From Clitoria ternatea (Eukaryota; Streptophyta; Magnoliopsida; Fabales; Fabaceae), in the NCBI GenBank assembly GCA_037962975.1, contig CM075673.1, forward strand, positions 17,592,001 to 17,656,000: a stretch of DNA of 64,000 bases. Direction: 5' to 3'. Position numbers and translations under genes: made by a program. Positions 20,641 to 31,647 of the stretch are shown here, piece after piece. The stretch's first letter is position 1. The number at the start of each line of letters is the position of its first letter. The notes below the pieces were generated by a model. It was not told the DNA's origin and did no database searches. It saw only the letters and a list, made by a program, of their open reading frames with translations.

Positions 20641-21717
20641 AGGAAAAAATTACCAAGATTGAAAGGAAAATTACCTAAGGGTATTCTTTGATGGTTCAGA
20701 AAATTGGCTTGCTCTTGCTCATGGTTATTCTCCCATGCAATGTATACATTGTTTCAATTGAGCAGAAGGTGGTGATGACATTTAAGCAATTTGAAGTTTC
20801 TCCAATTGTTTGCTCATAGCCTCAATTTGTTGAGTCAACAATTTTTGCTGAGCCAATACTGCATCATTCACTCCCAAATCGAGCATACCTGGCTTTCTTT
20901 GTACATTACCTCTTTCATGTTTTGCTTGTCGGTCACTAATGGACATTGATTCCAATATTTTTGTTGCTTCTTCCATAGTTTTGTTCATTAAAGAACCACC
21001 TGCACAAGCATCTAACATCATCTTAAACTGAGGTAACAAACCATGGTAAACGATCCTTACCTTTTCGACATCATTTAAGTTGTGGTTTGGACACTTCCTT
21101 AAGAGTGCCTTGAATCGTTCCCATGTTTCTCCTAATGACTCATCATTATTTTGTGAAAAAGAATGTATGGCTGTTATGACTTCAAAATATTTTGAAGGAG
21201 AATAAAATCATTCCAAAAATTTTCTCTCAACATCGGACCAGTTTGCAAAACTACCCGGTGGATAAAATTTAAACCATTCTTTAGCTTTACCAATCAATGA
21301 AAAAGGAAACAATCTCATATAAACAGATTCTACTTGATTAGGTTCAAAACCAATTGTGCTGCATAACTCATAAAAAACAGTTAAGTGTTCATAAGGTTCC
21401 TCATTATTTAAACCAGCAAATTGATTATTTTGAATAATGTTTAAAGTAGCTGGTTTAATTTCTACAGCAGCAATAGGTCCTTGATACATCCCTGAAACAT
21501 GAGGTGGTCTATTAATAACAGCAAACTGTCCCAATGTTCTTCTTTCAGCAGCCATATTAGAATTTTCAAAATTTTCAGATTTTTCAAAAGAAGATGAAGT
21601 TGAAGAAGAAGAAGTTTTTGTTTTTTTAGATTTTAATGCTTTAAGTTTCTTTACTAACTTCTCGATCTCAGGATCAAAGAACACCTTTTCTGTAGAAGAT
21701 CGAGTTTGCATAAACAC
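20640..21717 (-). pseudogene. gag (Athila-1)
   Basis: Starts at MFMQTRSSTEKVFFDPEIEKL (a second ATG two codons later matches the Athila-2 start). Core: IKPATLNIIQNNQFAGL, HLTVFYELCSTIG, RLFPFSLIGKAKEWF, then an in-frame TGA at 21208 where Athila-2 reads RKFLIKYFPPSKY. It resumes as SLGETWERFKALLRKCPNH and GGSLMNKTMEEATKILESM, to a TAA at 20782. A degenerate CIHC near 20745 is what is left of a zinc knuckle. Confidence 0.85.
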
Positions 21718-21848
21718 ACTAAATAAAGAAAGGTTAGTAAAACAACGTTAAAATGAATGAATGAATTGAAAAATTTTGACTAAGGTAAAAAAATATTTTT
21801 ACCATGATAATTAAAAATTTACTATTTTACTGAATCAATTCAATCCCC

Positions 21849-21867
21849 GGCGACGGCGCCAGAAAAC
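21849..21867 (-). other. primer-binding site of Athila-1
   Basis: The minus strand reads CTGGCGCCGTCGCCGGGGA, close to the tRNA-Asp site TGGCGCCGTTGCCGGGGA typical of Athila. It starts just after the LTR edge at 21869. Confidence 0.8.
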
Positions 21868-21868
21868 T

Positions 21869-22985
21869 TGTTAACCCCCGTGTTACTATTGGGTTATTAA
21901 TTGGCAAGCGCACCAATTATTTGTAGTTTTCAAATTTAGATATCATTCCACTGAGATTGAAAGTCCAGTAACTCACAGTAATGTCTTATTTACTATGGTA
22001 AATTTATCAATGATTATTAACAAAAGAATAATCTATAAACAATTTATACAATATTCACAAGATTTGATGATTGATTTGTTCATAAGGTAAAAAGAGGGAA
22101 AAGATAAAATCTAACTATAAAGTTGAGATGTAATTCAGAATAATGCAGATACTTGAGGTAAAAACACAGATTAACAAACTATGTTAGAATTAGGATTCAC
22201 GCACTAAAATATAATGCAATAATTACAACATACATACTTAATCATCAAGTTCATGTTATTGCAACTTAAAGTCATAATAACTGATTCCTCGTGATATAAA
22301 TTCTAAGTATTTATCGTAAAGTCCGATCCCTCGTGAGCTTTCTCAATAAAAACTTGCATTAAGTCATGGCCTTATGGCAACAATAATTACCAATTCTATC
22401 CCTAGTAATTGGTATATTAAGGGTATTTCCACTTTTACTTTCATTAAAACAAATTTTAATTCGGCATGAGTAATCATTCTTCCGTTTGATATACATACTA
22501 ATAAAACAAGTTTTAATACACATGACAATCATTCTCCCGTTTGATGTTCATATTAATAAAGAGTTAAAATACTAACATGTTCTTGAATCATAAATATGTA
22601 GAGGTCATAATTACAACATCATATAATAGATTGATTCACCAAATTCCAACATAAACAATTTAGTTACACATAATAAAAGTAAGAACAACACTTACAGAGT
22701 TTGACATTACGATGACTTGAAAACACTTCACAATACAAAAGCTCACACTACTACACAACACTCTCAAGTATCTAGAAATCACTCCAACCTTACAAACTCA
22801 AAGAAGAACACTCAAACTTGAGTGAAAAGAGAGAAAAGAAAGAATGAACTTTAGAATTGGATGCTTAGAAGTATGGAGAATGGCCCTATTTATAGGGCTG
22901 AGGAAGGGTCCTGATGCTACGCGCTAGCCTGACGCTACGTGTCAGGTCCCTGACTCAGCTTCCATTAAACAACTCGAAGTGGCCA
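21869..22985 (-). repeat. Athila-1 5' LTR, truncated
   Basis: The first 1.1 kb aligns closely with 11214-12290. It ends after GAAGTGGCCA, where the other LTR continues CATGATTGTTTAATT but this one turns into Tekay-2 integrase sequence. TATA box at 22886-22895. Two extra ACGCTACG-type motifs at 22912-22946, next to the TATA box, are absent from the 3' LTR. Confidence 0.85.
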
Positions 22986-23733
22986 CGGTGGGGATTGGGA
23001 GCAATACCTTCCCCTAATCGAGTTCACGTACAACAACAGCCATCACAATAGTATTGGCATGGCACCCTACGAAGCACTGTATGGTCGAAGATGCCGAACC
23101 CCGCTTTGCTGGTCGGAAACGGGTGAGAGTCTGCTATTGGGACCAGAGGTTGTGAAGCAAACTTCAGAGCAGATCCGGGTGATAAGAGAAAAGATGAAGG
23201 TGTCTCAAGATAGACAAAAGAGCTACCATGACAAACGCACCAGGCCATTGGAATTTTCAGTCGGAGACAAGGTATTTTTAAGGACTTCACCGAGTAAAGG
23301 GGTCGGGCGAGCCTTAAAAAGCAGAAAGCTGAGCCCTCGATACATTGGGCCTTATGAAGTGTTGAAACGAGTCGGCTCCATGGCATACCAAATAGCATTA
23401 CCGACTCATTTATCTCGATTGCATGACGTATTTCATGTGTCTCAACTAAGGAAGTACCTGCCAGATTCTACTCACACAATGCCTGATGATGAGGTGGAAA
23501 TTAAGGAAGATCTGACCACTGCAACTATACCGACTAGGATCGTGGACCGATCGGTAAAGTGATTAAGGAGTAAGAATGTGCAACTGGTTGAAGTGGAATG
23601 GCAGTAGGACGGGTATGCCTCTTATACCTGGGAGCGCGAGGATGCCATGAGGCAGCAGTACCCTGAGTTATTTGACCAAGGTGAGTTACCGACTGAATTT
23701 CGAGGACGAAATTCTTTTGAAGTGGGGGAGAAC
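22986..23733 (+). pseudogene. integrase C-terminus and chromodomain, truncated duplicate
   Basis: Open frame 23059-23562 with APYEALYGRRCRTPLCW, QKSYHDKRTRPLEF, SRLHDVFHVSQLRKYLP. It is the same as 30939-31440 of the complete copy except for scattered changes. Two are nonsense: TGA at 23560 (CGA in the intact copy at 31435) and TAG at 23605 (CAG at 31480). Left part of integrase absent. It flows into the shared LTR. Confidence 0.9.
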
Positions 23734-25390
23734 TGTAACATCCCAAATTTTAATAAAGTACCGAGTGAATAAAGCCATTAGAGTAATAATTTCAGAAGTA
23801 GGAATTTGCTTATTAAGTACCATTAATTTAATTAATCAAGGGTGTGCTGATTTAAAGGGAGGATTGACCTTAGTGGGTGCTGATGGGACTGGGTGACGTG
23901 AGCAGATTGCTCCTCACATTTTCCCACCCCACCATTCCTTCCCTCATGCATGCGTTTATAAGTGGACGATGGTTCTCCTTGCCATTCGTTCTTTAGAATT
24001 CCCTGCGAGTTCCTTCTTCTTCTTCTTCCTTCTTCTTCTTCTCTTCTCTTTCTCTGCTCTCTATTTCATCCCCTGTTTCGGAAGACGAGTGACGGTGTTA
24101 CAGAGGAGTCAGAGCTCCCTCACACGAGTAGAAGAAGAGCGTCGAAGCAGAAGCAGAAATAGCCCTGCACCATTTGTGGCTAGCATTCAAGTAAAGGCTA
24201 AGCGAGCGGAAGCACTGAGTGAAGCAGCGAGGAAGGGAACCAACACCCAAGAAGAAACGTCTCTCGGAGTCTCGTAGTTGGTAGGGGGAGTACCTTACAT
24301 GTTAAATGCATAGGTTATGAATGGGTTCCGAGTGTTGAAGTGATAGTTCTGTATCCTGTGTATAATAATGCTTGCATGTGGAGTAACCGAGTGTGAGACA
24401 AGTGAGAATGAGTGTTGCATGTTATTATCGTCCTTAAAGATGCATGCGTTGTTTGAACTCCGATACCCTATAACCCGATTGCATGTTACGTTGTGTTGAC
24501 TGGAATGCTTGTTGAATCCGTTCATGTTCGTATGCATGCATGTGTTGACTGAGTCTTGACACTATTGTATACCGATTGCATATTATGTTGTACTAATTTG
24601 AAATGTTTGTTGGAACCTGTTGATCTTCATATGGATGCCTGTGTTGAGTAAGTTCTGATACTGCTGTGTACCGAGTGCATGTTATGTTTGAATTGATAAG
24701 AACGCTGATAGAAGCTTGATATTGAGTGATATCGATTGCATTGGATTTTATATGTTGTTAATAGAGCTAGGATGATGATTGCATAGAAGTATGTATGTGT
24801 TAAATAAATATGTAGAATCCTGGAAATGCCTATTACCGACTGCATGTGAGATATGTATAACTGAGTGAAGGTTGTGCGCATGAATACTATGTTGTGTGAT
24901 GGATCCGCGTGTGGCGCATGGGATGCGTTGTGCCAAGAGCACGTAGTGTGGGACACTACCATCAGTTATAAAGCGTGGGACGCTATGAAATCCTTGAGTG
25001 GGACTCAAGGTAGCCCTGAGTGGGACTCGGGCTGCCTGTGATCACCTCCGTTGGCGCTGAGAGCGTTAGTGTCACCTGTGGGCAAACGGTTGGGTACCTG
25101 TAAAATGGCCAAGCAGCTGGGAGCTGATTTGATAGCTGAAGAGCTATGTATAAAAAGGGCTGAGAGCCTACGTTGCAACGTCTAAACCGATACACACAAA
25201 TGCGGAACCGAGTGAATATTCTGTGTTTATATTGCTACTGATGTTATGTGGAATTAACTGTGCTTGTGACGGTGTTGGTAAGACGATATATATATATCCT
25301 CATGACCGACTGTACTATTCCGTGTGTATATGATGTTAATGCTGATTAAAGTCTATTCCATGAATGTATGTTATGTATTGGAGAATTGCT

Positions 25391-25423
<33 letters not shown>

Positions 25424-26861
25424 GAGTGAGGATTGTGGATTCTGACTGATAATTGTTCAATAAAAGCATTCTAATTCACGTATCGCAATATACTACCACT
25501 AATTGTTGTATGTTGATATTATCAAATTGATGTGTGTGAAAGGCTGAGTGATATCTGATGGATTCCGATTGGTAAGGATCTTGTGTGTGTTCTGGCTGAT
25601 TGGCATTGCCCCGACTATAATAGTTGCCATGTGTAATTGTGTATATAAATATTGTTATATAAAGGTGAGGCAACCTGAGTCAGTAGCTATCATTTAAAAT
25701 TTAAGATGCTCACCCCTACTGTGGAAAATTTTCAGTGAACATCTCTCGTAATGAGGAGTGGAGGAGGAGCTGAAATGCCGGGTGAAGGGTTGCTGCATTA
25801 TGAGATATCATGGCTGTGTATATGCCGTATATAGTGTTTTGAGTTAAGCCTTGGCCGGCTCGTGTTTTGTCGTTAGCCTTTAAATCAGAATTGAATTCCT
25901 TGGATTGGAAACATGACTTCTTGGTTGTAAAATCATGACATACACTTATATATATATATATGCCTATGTTTATGCCACGTTACATGTCTATCTCATGTTG
26001 TGAAATGTCCGAGTGATCTATATATATATATGTGCGTTCATATCTCTGATTGTGTAGGAAGTAACATGACCCAGCATGAAGGAAGCCTATTCATGGTCTA
26101 GAGGGTGAGCTTACGATTCTGTAACTGAGTGGGAGAGATTTAGATGTTCGGAGTGAGTGAAAATCAGATAGCCCGAGTAGGGAGTGACGTAGAAGACTGC
26201 CCCGATGACTAACTGCTAGGAGCCCTCCCGAGCGTAGAATAGTCAATAATTCCCGAGTGAGAATTTGCTGAGTGGTGGTTCTTCCGAATGGAGAGTGACA
26301 CCTTAGACGGTAGAGGACCCCAATGAGGTGAACTATTGGTAATAAAGGAATCTGAGTAAGACTTAGCTTAGTGGGAAGCTTAGAGTAGGAAGGGGATGGT
26401 TACTGAGTGAAAACTAGGTGAGATATCCCGAGTGACTGAAGGGGCGCGAAGGTTGTCCCGAGTGAAAGGGTTCCCATATTCCGAGTGAGAGCCAGTGAGG
26501 ACCATTCCCGTATTATTCGTGTATGTATTCTGATTGTTAAAGCCATGGAATAAGTTACGTTTCCGAGTGAATTGAGATCGAATTCTTCCGAGTGAACTAG
26601 GCGCTGGAATCCGAGTGCGGAAATGCTGAGTGATATAAGCAGATACCGAGAGAAGCCTTCGCTTGAGCGGGTATGCGTAGCTGCGGGTTTCGCTTAAGCG
26701 ATTTCCTCTGCTTCCGCTGTCATCTCCTCTGAATCGGTTTTATCTCTCTTGTTCTCTTTTCCTTTCATCTTCTTATGCCAAGGCATTCTGGCTTTCCTTT
26801 AATTGTGAAAAAATTTCCCCTGATTTTCTTGCTTATGATTTGTTTAAATTAGGGTGTTACA
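23734..26861 (+). repeat. Tekay-2 5' (shared) LTR
   Basis: 3128 bp, TGTAACATCCC...GGGTGTTACA, followed by the primer-binding site. Candidate TATA boxes: TTTATAAG at 23955-23962, followed by a CT-rich stretch as in plant leaders, and TATAAAAA at 25149-25156. TA repeats at 25284-25298, 25393-25421 and near 25950. CCGAGTG words are dense at 26100-26650. Short palindromes CGCTTGAGCG (26660-26669) and CGCTTAAGCG (26691-26700). ORFs in it are also in the 3' LTR and have no recognisable product. Confidence 0.95.
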
Positions 26862-26864
26862 TTT

Positions 26865-26876
26865 TGGTATCAGAGC
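26865..26876 (+). other. primer-binding site of Tekay-2
   Basis: TGGTATCAGAGC, the exact initiator-Met tRNA primer site, 3 bp after the LTR end. Confidence 0.95.
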
Positions 26877-27142
26877 AGACCGAAAGGTCCAAGGCCAAGG
26901 TATGCTTACTGAGTGTAAGCGGTTGTATGCTTCTGACCGAGTGGTCATCCTGATTGTGATGTTAGTTGAACCTGATTGATATTGACTTGTGGATAGGAGG
27001 TTGTTCCCTCCTGGTCCGATTGATTGTGTAGCATATAGAGATGGTGTGATGTGCTCAGTTACTGAACATTAGGCTGAAATCCGATCGGTGGTAAGTGGCT
27101 TGGTATACTTATCCTTGAAGGGTGTTAATTTCAGGATAAGGA

Positions 27143-28081
27143 ATGACGCATAATCAAAGCATGGAGGCTATAGCCACAGCATTCCAACGCTTTGCGGACG
27201 TGTTTGAGAGGCAGGGCCAGCCTCGAGCTGAGGAGGGCCAAGTGCTGGACCGCTTCCTGAAGAGGAAGCCGAGTGAATTTCTAGGGGGACGGAATCCTGA
27301 AGCGGCTTTTAAGTGGACTCAGGAGCTGGAAAGAATTTTTGGGGGTCTTCGCTGTACCGAGGCCCAGAAGGTGAAGTGTGCAGTGTACATGCTGCGAGAC
27401 GAGGCGGAAAACTGGTGGAAGATAGCTAGAAACCGATTCCTTGATGATGATGCTCAGCTGACATAGAATGATTTCAAGACATGCTTCTTGGAGAAGTACT
27501 TCCCCGACACTGTAAGGAGTCGGAAGGAGTTGGAGTTTATGGAGTTGAAACAAGGCTCCATGACGGTGGAGGAGTATGCGACCAGATTCGAGGAGTTGTG
27601 CCTATTCTACCCACCTTTCCAACAGCCTGGGATGGAAAGTTCCAAGTGCCTTAAGTTTGAGAATGGGCTAAGATCTGATATTAAGAGAGCTTGTAGATAC
27701 CAAGAGATACGGAGTTTTCCTGCATTAGTAAACAAGTATAGGATATTTGAGGAGGATGACAAGGCCCATTCGGGCCAGAGCAGCGGAGCTAACCATTCCT
27801 TGAGGCCCCATCAATCCCGCTTCAAAAGGCCAAGCAACGTTGGTAGGAACAAGTCTTTTTCCAGATTTGGAGGACGGAATCAGTCTGAAAGATGACCAGT
27901 GATGGGAGACGGAAAATGTTTCAAGTGTGGAGGAAGCCACTATGCCCGAGACTGCAACAGCAATGGTGAAATGGTGTGCTTCCATTGTAATAAAAGAGGA
28001 CATATTCGCCCCGATTGCCCCAACTCCGTCAAGCAAACACCAGCGTACGTCAAGGAGGTTTCCAAGGGAGAAACCGAGTAA
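27143..28081 (+). pseudogene. gag (Tekay-2), two in-frame stops
   Basis: Start ATG at 27143 (MTHNQSMEAIATAFQRFAD). Core blocks FLKRKPSEFLGGRNPEAA, RDEAENWWKI, LEKYFPDTVRSRKELEF and YATRFEELCLFYPPF are standard gypsy gag. A TAG at 27464 stands where a Trp is expected, and a TGA at 27893 precedes the zinc knuckles. These are CFKCGGSHYARDC and CFHCNKRGHIRPDC; the second is a perfect CX2CX4HX4C. Gag ends at TAA 28079. Pol is read in another frame, so there is a shift between about 28030 and 28080. Confidence 0.9.
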
Positions 28082-28083
28082 AT

Positions 28084-29589
28084 GATAACCAACGACCGGG
28101 CGGCGGAGATAACAGAGCCAGAAGGAACATAATTCTTGCTTCAAGTAACCGAGAGAAGAATGCCGACCGACCAGCAGTAGGAAGAGTCTACGCCATTAAC
28201 GCAGAGGATGCTGCACAAGCAAATAACCTGGTACAATGTAAGTGCTCACTCGGTAGTCATACACTTAATGTTGTTTTCGATTCGGGAGCCACCCATTCTT
28301 TTATAGCTGATGAGTGTGTAAAGCGTTTAAAGTTACCGACTGTATTTATGGATCGGACTTTGGAAGTGGCCAATCCGACTGGCCCTAAAGTGTCGACATC
28401 GTCAGTATGTAAGGATGTGACATTTGTGCTGTGTGATCAGAGTTTTACTTTCGATTTGGTGTGCATACCTTTAAAGGATCTCGATATTGTGCTCGGAATA
28501 GATTGGCTTTCAGCCAACAAGGTGTTAGTGGATTGCAGAAACCGAAGGATAATCTTCCAGAGGCAGCGCAATGAGGACGACACAGCACAAGGTATAACCC
28601 AATTGTTTATGATGCTTTGTTTAACCAAGGGTGAGAGTAAAACCCGAGTGAACGAAATCCCAACTGTCTGTGAATTCCCAGAGGTGTTTCCTGAAGACAT
28701 ACCGAGTGTCCCTCCCAACATAGAAGTCGAATTCTCTATAGACCTGATCCCTGAAGCCGAGCCAGTCTCCAGTGCACCTTATAGAATGTCCTCAACTAAA
28801 TTGGCCGAGTTGAAGAAGCAAGTAGATGAGTTACTCGGAAAACAATTCATTAGGCCGAGTGTATCACCTTGGGGCGCACCTATACTGCTCGTTAAGAAGA
28901 AGGATGGCAGCATGAGGCTTTGTATAGACTACCGTCAGCTAAACAAACTCACGATTAAGAATCGGTATCCGTTGCCCAGAATTGATGACCTCATTGACCA
29001 ACTGCGTGGAGCCTCAATTTTCTCAAAAATCGACCTGCGATCGGGATACCACCAAATCCGAGTGAAAGAGTCGGATATTCCAAAAACTGCCTTTAGGACT
29101 CGGTATGGTCACTACGAGTATGTAGTGATGCCGTTTGGTGTGACAAACGCCCCTGCTGTCTTCATGAATTACATGAACAGCATATTCCACCCGTATTTAG
29201 ACCAATTCGTAGTTGTTTTCATTGATGACATCCTAATTTACCCCAAGACTCCTGAGGAGCATGAAGAGCATCTCCGAGCGGTACTTCAGGTATTGAAGGA
29301 GAAGCAGTTGTTTACAAAGCTTTCGAAATACGACTTCTGGATGGATAAAATCCATTTCCTCGGACATGTAATTTCCGAGGAAGGTGTCTCGGTGGACCCT
29401 TCAAAGGTGGCAGCTGTAATGGCATGGGAGAGACCCAAGTCGGTCTCGGAGATAAGGAGCTTTATGGGCCTGGCAGGTTATTATAGAAGATTTATTGAAG
29501 GTTTTTCTAAGTTGGCCTCGCCACTGACTAAATTAACTCGGAAAAACATTCCCTTCGTATGGAGTCCCGAGTTCGAGAACAGTTTCTGA
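28084..29589 (+). pseudogene. aspartic protease and reverse transcriptase (Tekay-2)
   Basis: The frame is open from about 28015, one base out from gag. Protease active site VVFDSGATHSFIADEC (about 28277), with the flap-side LDIVLGIDWL at 28475. RT motifs: SPWGAPILLVKKKDG, RLCIDYRQLNKLTIKNRYP, FSKIDLRSGYHQIRV, MPFGVTNAPAVF, active site VFIDDILIY (29218) and FLGHVISEEG. The frame ends in a TGA at 29587, two residues before ELKDKL. RNase H goes on in the same frame, so a single nonsense change breaks RT from RNase H. Confidence 0.95.
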
Positions 29590-31647
29590 GAGTTAAAGGA
29601 CAAGTTGACGACTGCCCCAGTACTGGCACTACCTGACTTGCAAGAGAACTTCATGGTTTACTGTGATGCATCAGGACTCGGATTAGGATGCGTGTTGATG
29701 CAGAAAGACCGAGTGATAGCGTATGCGTCTCGGCAACTGAGACCTCACGAGCAGCATTATCCGACTCACGACTTAGAATTGGCAGCTGTGGTGTTCACAT
29801 TAAAAATCTGGAGGCATTATTCGTTCGGGTCCAGATTTGAAGTATACAGTGATCACAAGAGCCTTAGATACTTATTCGACCAGAAGGAGCTGAACATGAG
29901 GCAGAGGAGATGGATGGAATTTTTAAAAGATTATGATTTCGAGCTAAGGTACCATCCGGGTAAGGCAAACGTTGTTGCCGACGCGTTGAGTCGAAAATCC
30001 CTTCATGTAGCAGTGATAATGGTGAAGGAGGTAGAGCTATTGGAACAGTTCCGAGACATGAACTTACACGTTGTCACCCCCTCTTCTCGGAAGATGACGA
30101 TCGGCACGCTGAGAATTACCAATGAATTCCTAAAATCCGTGTGCGAGCAACAGCAGTCAGATCCCTACTTGGCTGAGATGAAGGAGACTCAGGCCCGAGG
30201 TAAGGACTTGTCCTTAACCAAAGGATCAGATGGAATCTTCCGAGTAAGAAACAGAATGTACGTGTCAAGTGGTGGAGAATTGAGAAGAATGGTACTTGAT
30301 GAAGCTCACAAGAGCCTGTTAAGTATCCACCCGGGTGCCACGAAGATGTACCATGACCTGAGAACTCAATTCTGGTGGACCGGATTGAAAAGGAACATGG
30401 CAGAATATGTGGCTCGGTGCATCACCTGTCAGAAGTTGAAAGTGGAGCACCAGAAGTCGTACGGTGCATTACAACCCCTGGAGATTCCCATGTGGAAATG
30501 GGACTCAATTGCCATGGACTTTGTCATGGGATTGCCCAAAAACCGAGCGGGCCATGATGCGATTTGGGTCATTGTTGACCGACTGACAAAGAGTGCACAC
30601 TTCTTGCCTGTGAACATGAAGTACCCGATGCATAAGTTAGCTCAGATTTATATTCGCAAAGTTGTCCGACTGCATGGTATACCGACTTCCATCGTATCAG
30701 ATAGGGATCCTAGGTACACATCCCAGTTTTGGACCAGTCTGCACCAGGAAATGGGTACAAAACTTTGGCTTAGTTCTACTTACCACCCCCAATCTGATGG
30801 GCAATCCGAGCGAACAATCCAGAGCTTAGAGGACTTACTAAGGGCGTGTGTGTTAGAGCACGGTGGGGATTGGGAGCAATACCTTCCCCTAATCGAGTTC
30901 ACGTACAACAACAGCCATCACAATAGTATTGGCATGGAACCCTACGAAGCACTGTATGGTCGAAGATGCCGAACCCTACTTTGCTGGTCAGAAACGGGTG
31001 AGAGTCTGCTATTGGGACCAGAGGTTGTGAAGCAAACTTCAGAGCAGATCCGGGTGATAAGAGAAAAGATGAAGGCGTCTCAAGATAGACAAAAGAGCTA
31101 CCATGACAAACGCACCAGGCCATTGGAATTTTTAGTCGGAGACAAGGTATTTTTAAGGACTTCACCGAGTAAAGGGGTCGGGCGAGCCTTAAAAAGCAGA
31201 AAGCTGAGCCCTCGATACATTGGGCCTTATGAAGTGTTGAAACGAGTCGGCTCCATGGCATACCAAATAGCATTACCGACTCATTTATCTCGATTGCATG
31301 ACGTATTTCATGTGTCTCAACTAAGGAAGTACCTGCCAGATTCTACTCACACAATGCCTGATGATGAGGTAGAAATTAAGGAAGATCTGACCACTGTAAC
31401 TATACCGACTAGGATCGTGGACCGATCGGTAAAGCGATTAAGGAGTAAGAATGTGCAACTGGTTGAAGTGGAATGGCAGCAGGACGGGTATGCCTCTTAT
31501 ACCTGGGAGCGCGAGGATGCCATGAGGCAGCAGTACCCTGAGTTGTTTGACCAAGGTGAGTTACCGACTGAATTTCGAGGACGAAATTCTTTTGAAGTGG
31601 GGGAGAACTGTAATATCCCAAATTTTAATAAAGTACCGAGTGAATAA
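29590..31647 (+). pseudogene. RNase H, integrase and chromodomain (Tekay-2)
   Basis: 680-codon open frame from 29605. RNase H: YCDASGLGLGCVLMQ, YPTHDLELAAVVF, SDHKSLRYLF, ADALSRKS. Integrase: zinc motif ending CITCQKLK (about residue 272), catalytic Asp in AMDFVMGLP (304), Asp in VSDRDPRYTSQFW (365), Glu in GQSERTIQSLEDLL (about 400). A chromodomain-like end (600-655) has VEVEWQ, YTWEREDAM. The last 13 codons run through the polypurine tract into the 3' LTR. It is internally intact; it is called a pseudogene because the TGA at 29587 separates it from RT. Confidence 0.9.
31594..31608 (+). other. polypurine tract of Tekay-2
   Basis: GAAGTGGGGGAGAAC directly before the 3' LTR. It primes plus-strand DNA synthesis in this class. 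It lies inside the open reading frame of pol. Confidence 0.8.

Larger units (their letters stand above)
11214..22985 (-). mobile_element. Athila-1: Athila-type gypsy element, 5' LTR truncated
   Basis: Minus-strand element in LTR-A. From right to left: truncated 5' LTR (22985-21869), tRNA-Asp-type primer-binding site, gag, Lys/Glu-rich linker, protease, RT, RNase H, integrase, a spacer with ACGCTACGCGT repeats, a leader with intron, a third ORF of about 450 codons, 3' untranslated region, and 3' LTR (12702-11214). Lineage is set by the Athila-type RT (FMDD), the primer site TGGCGCCGTCGCCGGGGATTG and the extra ORF after pol. Its right end is lost at the junction with Tekay-2. Stops and one frameshift show it is dead. 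Confidence 0.85.

Noticed and set aside
23969..24277. ORF with hydrophobic start in the Tekay-2 LTR (also 31844-32152)
   Set aside because: The two copies are identical by recent descent, and the Phe/Leu run comes from a CT-rich leader. No known family or codon constraint is visible.
24295..25195. Minus-strand ORFs in the Tekay-2 LTR
   Set aside because: Antisense frames in non-coding LTR with no recognisable domain.
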